A stretch of 12,247 nucleotides of DNA, from assembly GCA_031273185.1 (NCBI GenBank), contig JAISSG010000165.1:1-12247 (forward strand). Direction: 5' to 3'. A model generated the notes under the pieces. It was given only the letters and a program-made list of their open reading frames with translations, did not search any database and was not told the origin of the DNA. Below are positions 6,441-12,247 of this stretch, piece by piece. Both the position numbers and the translations under genes were made by a program. Numbering within the stretch: the first letter of the stretch is position 1; each line of letters begins with the position of its first letter. This stretch comes from Treponema sp. Lineage in GTDB: Bacteria; Spirochaetota; Spirochaetia; Treponematales; Breznakiellaceae.

Positions 6441-6541
6441 AGAGCAAAGAGCAAAGAGAAGAGAGCAAAGAGCAAAGAGCAAAGAGTAAAGAGCAAAGAG
6501 CAAAGAGAAGAGAGCAAAGAGAAGCGACTAAAGAGTAAAGA
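6423..6541. repeat. Heptamer array A (GCAAAGA type, 17 units)
   Basis: Seventeen consecutive 7-bp units, in perfect register, occupy the upstream region of ettA. Most are GCAAAGA. Two are GAAGAGA (6458-6464 and 6507-6513), two GTAAAGA, one GAAGCGA and one CTAAAGA. The two GAAGAGA units are separated by six GCAAAGA-type units, as in array B. The period of seven puts the array in all three reading frames over 21 bases, which creates false open frames rich in K/E/Q/R/A on one strand and L/F/A/C/S on the other. Confidence 0.97.
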
Positions 6542-6556
6542 AGGTTGGGCTTCTTC

Positions 6557-6795
6557 CCCCGATCCCTAGTCCCTGATCCCTAGTCCCTGATCCCTAATCC
6601 CCAGTCCCCAGTCCCTGATCCCTAGTCCCCAGTCCCTGATCCCTAGTCCCCAGTCCCCAGTCCCCAGTCCCTGATCCCCAGTCCCCAGTCCCTAGTCCCC
6701 AATCCCCAGTCCCCAGTCCCTGATCCCCAGTCCCTAGTCCCCAGTCCCCAGTCCCTAGTCCCTAGTCCCCAGTCCCTGATCCCCTAATCCCTAAT
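6557..6795. repeat. Heptamer array C (CCCYNRT type, about 34 units)
   Basis: Thirty-two uninterrupted 7-bp units run from 6557 to 6780. After one extra C, two more CCCTAAT units end at 6795. Variants are CCCCAGT (the commonest), CCCTAGT, CCCTGAT, CCCTAAT, CCCCAAT and CCCCGAT. Read leftward, in the sense of the neighbouring genes, it gives runs of three or four G every seven bases. It resembles the CCCCRRT short tandem repeats (STRR1) described in filamentous cyanobacteria; the resemblance may be convergent. The last units contain the stop codon of the protease gene. With array A it fills nearly all of the 378-bp gap between ettA and the protease gene. Confidence 0.97.
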
Positions 6796-8745
6796 CCGCA
6801 CTCCGTTTTTGAAGGCGTTGAATCTGCTTTGGACGTTGTCCTCGTTTCGGGGGTTTTCCATGGAAAGGTATAACGCATAACGCAGATTCGGGTTCTGCGA
6901 GGGGGGCAGCAGTACCGCACCGATGGTGCCCTGGTTGTCCTTTGCCGAGATAGCTGGTATCCCGTTATAGGGGAAGCGCTCCTGGTACACGTCGTTCCAG
7001 TTCTCCTGGGCGTTGTTGGGCATCCGCTGATCCGGCTTGAGCCGCTTTACCACCGATATGCTTTCCTTTTGCCGGGAATCCAGGCTGAGCGTTATGCGCC
7101 GTATGCCGAAACGGACCTGGTCGTTCAGGTAATGGCTCGGCCCGAGGAAAAGCTCGGAGTTGCTGGTCCAGTCGTAAACGCTGCTGTTCGCGGAAAAGGC
7201 AATGTCCCCGGTGTTAAACGAAATCTGTTTGGCGCTCTCCTGCCACCGGTAATTGAGGTTTTTGAGGAAATCGGGGACGTGCCGCGTGGCGAGGAATTCG
7301 CCCCACCCGGCAAACGTGCCGTTGTACGAGGCCCACAGATGATCGCATATCTTCCTGAGGTCCCATTCGTACACATTCCGCATAGAGCTTGCCTTCCTGA
7401 CGGTAACGACCGCCGGGCCGTTGGGAAGGGGCAGGACGTACATAACCAGCACCTGGTCGGCAAATTCTATGAGCCATTGTGAGGTCAGCCAGGTCCTTCC
7501 CAAAAAGTCCGTATAGGTTGACACTGCCCCCGGGTCGCCAAAAGAAAGCATTCGGTATTTGTCGTTTCCCAGGGTCCGCTCCAGGCGGATGTTTTGCAGG
7601 ATCGTGTCCATGATGTACTTGGGCTCATACGACCGCACGAGGCTCACCGGCTTGGGCTTGTTGAGCTTGTAGAAATTCCAGTCGGAAATTTCAATGTGCA
7701 TCAGGATGCCGTCGTCGGTAAGGTTATAGCTCCGGGGGCTCACGTTGGAAAGCGTCCATTCGTTGTCGTTGGGATCCACAAAGTCAATCTGGGGGAAGAC
7801 CGTGGTTATGGTCGCGTTCAGTATCCACATGTTGCTGGGGCCGGTAAGGTACTCGGGGGCATCGACGAACAGGCCGCTCATGGTAGCGTCGTAGAACACC
7901 TGGTACTCCGCGGTCAGCCGTTCCCTGACGCTTTTGTAAGGCTGCGGCAGGGCCAGTTCGGTCTCGAAAATTTTCGTTGCCCGGTTGGCGAGGATCAGGT
8001 GGCCGTAACCCATCATCAGGCGGTAATTCAGCTTAGAGCGGCTGGTGTCGAGTATCACCGACGAGGGCAGGGAGTAGAGGATGTTGTCCTGGCGGGCGGT
8101 CACCAGCGCCACCACCTTGCCGGCGGGGGTCACCAGCGGGCCGCCGGAATTGCCGGGGTTGCCGCTGGCTGATGTCTTGAGCAAATTCCAGCGCCCCGAA
8201 TCCGCCTCCGGGGTGGTGCCCAGCACGAGGCCGTCCCGTATCACGATGCCCTCGCCCAGCGCGTTGCCGACGCTGAACACCTGCTGCCCCTCGCGGAACC
8301 TCCGCTCGAATTCAAAGTAAGTATCGAACGTTTTGTCCTTGACGGTAAAAATGAGAAAATCCTTCTCGTTCGACCCGCCGACTATCTGATCGACCTCAAA
8401 GACCTCCCCTGCCCTGTTGCGGACATGGTATTGGTTGTACACCATGCTCTCAAACCCCAGGTTGATGACATGGAAAGCCGTTATCAGCTCGGTGCTGGAG
8501 ATGGCAAAGGCGGTGCCGATTGAATTGTACTGGTCGTTCCTGATGGCAAAGGGAACCGTGGACCAGTCCAATTCCCTTTCGTACACCGTGGTGTCATCGA
8601 CAGGCTTGAGCTGTACCACCTCGAACACGGCGTTCTGCGCCAGCTCAAAAGCAGCCGGCGAAAGCCCCGAACCCGACCCGGTTGTAGAACACGCCGCCAG
8701 CAGCATTGCCACCGCAACAACAACAACAAAACTCCTGTGCCTCAT
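6784..8745 (-). CDS. Trypsin-like serine protease lipoprotein
   Basis: The 653-aa predicted lipoprotein starts at 8745, where AAGGAG lies six bases upstream and a signal peptide begins (MRHRSFVVVVAVAMLLAAC). The lipobox LAAC makes Cys19 the lipidated residue, so the protein is anchored outside the cytoplasm. Residues about 75-235 form a trypsin-like/S1C-type domain with a full triad: His92 in TAFHVI, Asp129 in EKDFLIF and Ser200 in GNSGGPL. Residues 240-653 are about 410 aa of unknown type, without a recognisable PDZ domain, rich in aromatic residues and Asn/Asp. That is unusual for the DegP/HtrA group. The stop codon and the last codons (IRD) lie within array C. It is downstream of argF with array B between them; no separate promoter is obvious, so it may be read from argF. 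A role in envelope protein processing or quality control is inferred. Confidence 0.88.
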   Translation of the reverse strand: MRHRSFVVVVAVAMLLAACSTTGSGSGLSPAAFELAQNAVFEVVQLKPVDDTTVYERELDWSTVPFAIRNDQYNSIGTAFAISSTELITAFHVINLGFESMVYNQYHVRNRAGEVFEVDQIVGGSNEKDFLIFTVKDKTFDTYFEFERRFREGQQVFSVGNALGEGIVIRDGLVLGTTPEADSGRWNLLKTSASGNPGNSGGPLVTPAGKVVALVTARQDNILYSLPSSVILDTSRSKLNYRLMMGYGHLILANRATKIFETELALPQPYKSVRERLTAEYQVFYDATMSGLFVDAPEYLTGPSNMWILNATITTVFPQIDFVDPNDNEWTLSNVSPRSYNLTDDGILMHIEISDWNFYKLNKPKPVSLVRSYEPKYIMDTILQNIRLERTLGNDKYRMLSFGDPGAVSTYTDFLGRTWLTSQWLIEFADQVLVMYVLPLPNGPAVVTVRKASSMRNVYEWDLRKICDHLWASYNGTFAGWGEFLATRHVPDFLKNLNYRWQESAKQISFNTGDIAFSANSSVYDWTSNSELFLGPSHYLNDQVRFGIRRITLSLDSRQKESISVVKRLKPDQRMPNNAQENWNDVYQERFPYNGIPAISAKDNQGTIGAVLLPPSQNPNLRYALYLSMENPRNEDNVQSRFNAFKNGVRIRD

Positions 8746-8751
8746 CCCGCA

Positions 8752-8757
8752 CTCCTT
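8752..8757 (-). promoter_or_regulatory. Ribosome-binding site fixing the protease start
   Basis: AAGGAG on the minus strand lies six bases before the ATG at 8745. It rules out the longer in-frame reading from 8955, which would translate array B and overlap argF. Confidence 0.8.
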
Positions 8758-8780
8758 ACGTTCAAATTCCCTCTTAAATC

Positions 8781-8864
8781 TCTTTGCTCTTTGCTCTCTT
8801 CTCTTTGCTCTTTGCTCTTTGCTCTTTGCTCTTTGCTCTTTGCTCTCTTCTCTTTGCTCTTTGC
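8781..8864. repeat. Heptamer array B (12 units), inverted copy of array A
   Basis: Twelve 7-bp units fill most of the 127-bp spacer between argF and the protease gene. On the plus strand they read TCTTTGC with two TCTCTTC units (8795-8801 and 8844-8850). On the minus strand the order is two GCAAAGA, one GAAGAGA, six GCAAAGA, one GAAGAGA, two GCAAAGA. Units 8788-8864 are the reverse complement of 6444-6520 over 77 bp with a single mismatch, so arrays A and B face each other across the protease gene. Confidence 0.97.
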
Positions 8865-8872
8865 CCCATTCC

Positions 8873-9808
8873 CTACAGCGTTGCCAGCATGATCGCCTTG
8901 ATCGTGTGCTTGCGGTTTTCCGCCTGATCCCAGGCGCGGCTCTGCGGGCCGTCAATCACGTCGGCGGTGACTTCCTCGCCCTTGACCGCCGGCAGGCAGT
9001 GGAGGAAAATACTGCCGGGCTTGCCGGTTCTGTCCATAAGCTGCCGGTTCACCTGGTAGGGGGACAGGAGCCGCACCCGCTCGTCCTTTATACCTTCCTC
9101 GCCCATCGATGCCCAGACATCGGTATAGAGGGCATCCGCCCCGGCGACGGCGGCGGTGTCGGCGCTCACGGCGATGTTCGCGCCGGAGGCGGCGGCAATC
9201 GCCTCGCATTTTTCGCAAAGGGCGGCATCGGGGTTGAGTTCCGGCGGCGTGACGACGGTGAAATGCACCCCCAGCTTGGCGCAGATCACCATAAGCGAAC
9301 GGGCGACATTGTTGCGGCCATCCCCCACGTAGCAGAGGGTTCTGCCCCGCACTGCGCCAAAACTCTCTTCAATAGTCAGGATGTCCGCCAGCGCCTGGGT
9401 GGGGTGGAACAGGTCGGTCAGGCCGTTGTACACCGGCACGCCGGAATACTTTGCCAGCGTTTCCACGGTTTCCTGCTTGTAGCCCCTGAACTGGATGGCG
9501 CTGAACATGCGCCCAAGCACCCGCGCCGTGTCCTCGACGGATTCCTTCGCCCCAAGCTGGATGTCCGACGTGGAAAGGAACACCGGGTGCCCGCCCTCCT
9601 CGCCAAAGGCCGTCTCGAAGGCGCAGCGCGTCCTGGTCGAGCGTTTCTCGAAAATCAATGCGATGGTTTTCCCGGCAAAACGCTGGAGCGCCGCCCCGCT
9701 TTTGCTCTCGGCCTTGGCCTTTTTCGACAGGTCCAGCAGGAACCGAATCTCTTCCGTTGAATAATCCAACCAGGTAAGCAGGGAACGCCCCCGTAATGCC
9801 ACGGACAT
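8873..9808 (-). CDS. argF: Ornithine carbamoyltransferase
   Basis: The 311-aa enzyme catalyses carbamoyl phosphate + L-ornithine to L-citrulline + phosphate in the cytosol. Family motifs are in place: STRTR (57-61, carbamoyl-phosphate binding), HPTQ (135-138), GDGRNNV (162-168), D-V-W-x-S-M-G (230-236, ornithine binding) and HCLPA (270-274), with DQAENRKHTIKAIM near the C-terminus. It lacks the longer loop after HCLPA found in E. coli ArgI, as in the compact bacterial type. The start at 9808 follows GAGG at a 5-nt spacing (9814-9817). No other arginine genes are in the window, so anabolic (argF) and catabolic (arcB) roles cannot be separated by context; anabolic is the default. It diverges from the TPR protein gene over a 50-bp gap. 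No terminator separates it from array B, so read-through into the protease gene is possible. Confidence 0.96.
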   Translation of the reverse strand: MSVALRGRSLLTWLDYSTEEIRFLLDLSKKAKAESKSGAALQRFAGKTIALIFEKRSTRTRCAFETAFGEEGGHPVFLSTSDIQLGAKESVEDTARVLGRMFSAIQFRGYKQETVETLAKYSGVPVYNGLTDLFHPTQALADILTIEESFGAVRGRTLCYVGDGRNNVARSLMVICAKLGVHFTVVTPPELNPDAALCEKCEAIAAASGANIAVSADTAAVAGADALYTDVWASMGEEGIKDERVRLLSPYQVNRQLMDRTGKPGSIFLHCLPAVKGEEVTADVIDGPQSRAWDQAENRKHTIKAIMLATL

Positions 9809-9858
9809 AGAAACCTCGCTTCCTACTGCCTACCACAAAATATGCCGATAATGCAAGC
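9809..9858. promoter_or_regulatory. Compact divergent promoter region
   Basis: Fifty bases separate the argF and TPR-protein start codons. For the rightward gene, GATAAT (9847-9852) is one mismatch from the -10 consensus and ends exactly six bases before the ATG at 9859; no good -35 is seen. For argF, CATATT (9844-9839, minus strand) is a weak -10 candidate, with TTGTAC 17 bp upstream inside the rightward gene. The two promoters must overlap, so the genes probably compete or share control. Confidence 0.5.
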
Positions 9859-12247
9859 ATGGTACAAATGGCCTTTTTTCTCCGCTTCAAGACCCAGCTC
9901 CAGCGTACCAGGCCGGAGCTTATCCCCCGCCTGGAGGACATGGCTGTTCACGCCGCCAGGAAAGCCGGGGGGACGGTCTCGTCCAACCGAGGCGTCTTGC
10001 AGGCGGCTTTTAACGAAAAGCCGCTGGCTTTCTGGCTGGACATGCTGCTGCTCATAGAAAAATTAAGGCAGGCGGTCAACGAGTCCGAGGCGGACCTGTA
10101 CGGGTACTCGCTCCTGCTTGGCGAAAACCTCGTTGAAAATCCCAAGCCCCTGTGCTGTTTTCTGTCGGGCGAAAAATTCGGCGGCGGGGTGTTCCTGGAT
10201 CAGGCGGCTGTGCAGGCCCTCCGGCAGTACCTTACCCTTGAAGAGCAGGGCGAATGGACAAGAAACGGGGCAAAACACGGCGCGGGGACATTTTTCCGGG
10301 TAAAAGACAGCAAGATATATGTCCAGACGACGCTGGCCGGGTTCCCCCTGCGGGAAACCTCCGCCGTCACGTTCGAGGAAGGGCAGCGGCAAGCGATTCT
10401 TGTCTACGGCCAGTCCATCGAGGGGAAACGGGACGAGCTGTACCGCCGCTTCGCCGGTTATAGCATCGGAGAGGGCAGCGAGAACTTCCCTCCCCTGTTT
10501 GTCCGTTTTGGCAGGGGGGGGCTTAAAGCCCTCGCCGATTCATGGGCCGAATGGATGCGTCCCTCAGCCGAGGCAAGGGCAAAAGAGATAATCGACTATT
10601 GGGAAATTCTGTTCAGGCAGCGGCTCAAGGCCGGGCCTTCGCCTTTTGCCGTCCGCATATGCCGCCGCTTTTTTAAATCGCTGCTCAACCTCTACGTCGA
10701 GCACGCGAAACTCGCAAAGGCCCGCCCCATCGTCCTGCTGGAAAATATCGACGCCGCGGACGGCACGGCGGCGGATATAGCCATAGAAGCCCTGAAGGAT
10801 CGACTGGACATCCTGCTTTTGGGAACCTGCGGCACGGACATAGACTCCGTGGATCTGCAAAATTGGAGGCCGCTGTTCCCCAGGGTGCTTAAATCCAACA
10901 GCAGTGTGTCTTCCCGTCCGCAGTTCCCGGACATCTCCCAGGACCTTTGGGAGATAAGCTACATCTGTTCGCTGTTGTGCAGGTATTTCCCGCCCGACCT
11001 TGTTCCGGGGCTGCTGCAGGAGACGGGGAAAAACCGCGAGACGGTTTCCCGCGCCCTCTCGCTGCTGCATACCCTCAGGGTAATAGACACGCCGGCTGAC
11101 CCTCAGCCCTGGCACGGGGATTTTCTCCATGCCGCCGAAGCCGAACTGGGGGAAAAGGCGGAGGGCCTCAAGGCGCTGACCTGCGGCCTCCTCCTTGCCT
11201 GGGTCAGGCGGAAAAAAACAAGCCCCTGCATTCGGCTGCTGGAAGCGCTGGCGGAACTTGGCCGCGCCGGGGACATTGACGACAGCCTTATCCTGCAATC
11301 GCTGTACGGCGAAGCTTCTTTTGGCGACCGGGCGGCGCTTGAGCAGGCCCTCGACGGCGGAACGCTTGAGGCCTTTGCCGGGCAGAAACGCGCCCCGGCG
11401 CTTCGCTATATAATTCCGGCAATGGTTGCCGTTCATTTTGGCAGCGCGGACGACATACGCGCCGCCCTTGCCCTAACCCCCCCCGACTGTTCCGCCTACC
11501 CCCTCCTCAAGGCGCAGGCGCTGTTCTGCCGATCGCTGTACTTTCTTGGCCAGCGCGACAACAAGACAACCCTTGAGATGGCAAAAGAGATAACCCTGCT
11601 CTGCCAGGGGCATAACAGCCCCTGCCTGTCCCATTATTACCGCATATTTGCCCTTGCAAGCCTTTCGCAGAAACGGATCGGCGAGGCAATCGACTATTTT
11701 GGCTTTGCCCTGGAAAACGCCGAGCAGTACGGCAACGCCTTTGAAACGGGGATGTCAGCGTATTACGCAGCGTCGATGCAACTCCTGCACGGCAACCTGT
11801 CGCGGGCAAAGACCCTGGCGGAAAAGGCCCGTCGGCATTTTCTCAAGGCCGGAAGCCCCGAATGGGCCGACCGCTCCCGCTTTATCGAGGGGAGGATTGT
11901 CTTTGAGGCCGGTTATTACCAGCAGGCAATCGGTATTTTTGAAAATATCATTAACAACCCTGACGGGGAAAGTTCGCCGGAAAAAACCGGCCTGCTTGAG
12001 GCATGGACCTTCCGGGCCCGGGTGAACAGTCACCCCCCCCCCTACCCCCAACCCCAGGGAAGCGGGGCCGATGCCGGTTTCTTCGAGATCGAGGCGCTGT
12101 ACCTTGGCGAGGACTATTCCCGTGCGGCGGAACTTGCAAGCACCCTGGCAAACATCCCCGCCGAGGCGGACTTTTTGTTTACCGAGCGGCCGGACTGGCG
12201 TAGCGGATTTTCACAGTGTGAGCTATTGTACTTTTCGCAGGCCAGCC
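9859..12247 (+). CDS. Degenerate cyclase/STAND-NTPase-like TPR protein (partial)
   Basis: An open frame of 796 codons runs off the right edge without a stop. The start is ATG 9859, with ATG 9868 in frame as an alternative; there is no ribosome-binding site and the frame is closed at 9808-9810. Residues 1-120 vaguely follow a class III cyclase fold (AGGTV near 37, a GGGVFLD stretch at 108-114) without metal-binding aspartates. Residues 178-330 resemble an AAA_16/STAND NTPase: GQSIEGKR (184-191) sits where Walker A should be but lacks the final Thr/Ser, and PIVLLENIDAAD (290-301) resembles the Walker B strand without its acidic pair. About 365-425 may be a winged helix. From about 545 to 700 there are four TPR-like helical pairs. 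Cyclase-NTPase-TPR proteins are signalling regulators; this one seems to have lost catalysis and may be a scaffold. G8, C8 and C10 tracts occur in frame. Coding is certain; the domain reading is tentative. Confidence 0.8.
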   Translation, partial: MVQMAFFLRFKTQLQRTRPELIPRLEDMAVHAARKAGGTVSSNRGVLQAAFNEKPLAFWLDMLLLIEKLRQAVNESEADLYGYSLLLGENLVENPKPLCCFLSGEKFGGGVFLDQAAVQALRQYLTLEEQGEWTRNGAKHGAGTFFRVKDSKIYVQTTLAGFPLRETSAVTFEEGQRQAILVYGQSIEGKRDELYRRFAGYSIGEGSENFPPLFVRFGRGGLKALADSWAEWMRPSAEARAKEIIDYWEILFRQRLKAGPSPFAVRICRRFFKSLLNLYVEHAKLAKARPIVLLENIDAADGTAADIAIEALKDRLDILLLGTCGTDIDSVDLQNWRPLFPRVLKSNSSVSSRPQFPDISQDLWEISYICSLLCRYFPPDLVPGLLQETGKNRETVSRALSLLHTLRVIDTPADPQPWHGDFLHAAEAELGEKAEGLKALTCGLLLAWVRRKKTSPCIRLLEALAELGRAGDIDDSLILQSLYGEASFGDRAALEQALDGGTLEAFAGQKRAPALRYIIPAMVAVHFGSADDIRAALALTPPDCSAYPLLKAQALFCRSLYFLGQRDNKTTLEMAKEITLLCQGHNSPCLSHYYRIFALASLSQKRIGEAIDYFGFALENAEQYGNAFETGMSAYYAASMQLLHGNLSRAKTLAEKARRHFLKAGSPEWADRSRFIEGRIVFEAGYYQQAIGIFENIINNPDGESSPEKTGLLEAWTFRARVNSHPPPYPQPQGSGADAGFFEIEALYLGEDYSRAAELASTLANIPAEADFLFTERPDWRSGFSQCELLYFSQAS
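12033..12042 (+). repeat. C10 homopolymer within the TPR protein gene
   Basis: Ten C encode the end of His725 and Pro726-728, in a Pro-rich break between TPR-like helices. Gain or loss of one base would shift the frame. Shorter tracts in the same gene are G8 at 10514-10521 and C8 at 11477-11484. The frame reads sensibly through all three as given. Confidence 0.85.

Noticed and set aside
6406..6468. N-terminal extension of EttA that looks like a signal peptide (MLSSLCSLLFALCSLP)
   Set aside because: It is the translation of heptamer array A and the -10 region. EttA is cytosolic, and the start at 6405 matches the family N-terminus.
6423..6795. CRISPR array
   Set aside because: The repeats are contiguous 7-bp units without spacers, and no cas genes are present.
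8746..8955. N-terminal extension of the protease with repeated KEQRAKS-type residues
   Set aside because: It translates array B and overlaps argF. A good ribosome-binding site and signal peptide place the start at 8745.
9842..10057. 71-aa open frame starting at ATG 9842
   Set aside because: It is out of frame with the long TPR protein frame that begins 17 bases later, has no ribosome-binding site, and starts before the predicted -10 box.
10564..11436. 290-aa open frame on the minus strand
   Set aside because: It is antisense to the TPR protein frame, with low-complexity Arg/Gly/Pro composition and no recognisable domain.

Overview
The window looks like part of a spirochaete chromosome, most likely a Treponema-type organism. 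This rests on two exported lipoproteins (one with a relaxed lipobox, Phe at -3), fibronectin-III-like modules in a large lipoprotein, several long G/C homopolymer tracts, and moderately GC-rich genes separated by AT-rich promoters. The genus is inference. No rRNA, tRNA, CRISPR array, insertion sequence or transposase was seen.

Layout. 1-195 holds a 17-C homopolymer and two hairpins, one of them a convincing terminator for the leftward gene. 196-2538 (-) encodes a 780-aa lipoprotein with four fibronectin-III-like modules, behind a strong promoter and a leader carrying a terminator-like hairpin. Divergent from it, 2769-3899 (+) encodes a AAA_14/DUF4143-type ATPase, followed by a BrnT-BrnA toxin-antitoxin pair (3963-4515, +). 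4516-4704 is a convergent intergenic region with nested inverted repeats. Then three leftward genes follow, read from the right: argF (ornithine carbamoyltransferase, 8873-9808), a trypsin-like serine protease lipoprotein (6784-8745) and ettA (ABC-F translation factor, 4705-6405). The spacers around the protease gene are almost wholly heptanucleotide repeats: GCAAAGA-type array A at 6423-6541, CCCYNRT-type array C at 6557-6795, and array B at 8781-8864, which is array A in inverted orientation. From 9859 (+) to the right edge runs an open frame of at least 796 codons, divergent from argF. It looks like a degenerate cyclase-like / STAND-type NTPase / TPR protein.

The most interesting signals are these. 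(1) Three genes without a Shine-Dalgarno sequence (ATPase, ettA, the TPR protein) each have a -10-like hexamer exactly six bases before the ATG, which would put +1 on the start codon, while four genes with a Shine-Dalgarno-type sequence lack this arrangement. This suggests a leaderless class. (2) The protease gene is bracketed by 77-bp near-perfect inverted copies of one heptamer array, and its stop codon and last codons lie inside a second array that is GGG-periodic in the mRNA sense and so could form G-quadruplexes. (3) The TPR protein gene has runs of G8, C8 and C10 in frame, which are possible slippage sites. The genes do not form one pathway: translation control, arginine metabolism, envelope proteins and a defence/stability cassette sit side by side.
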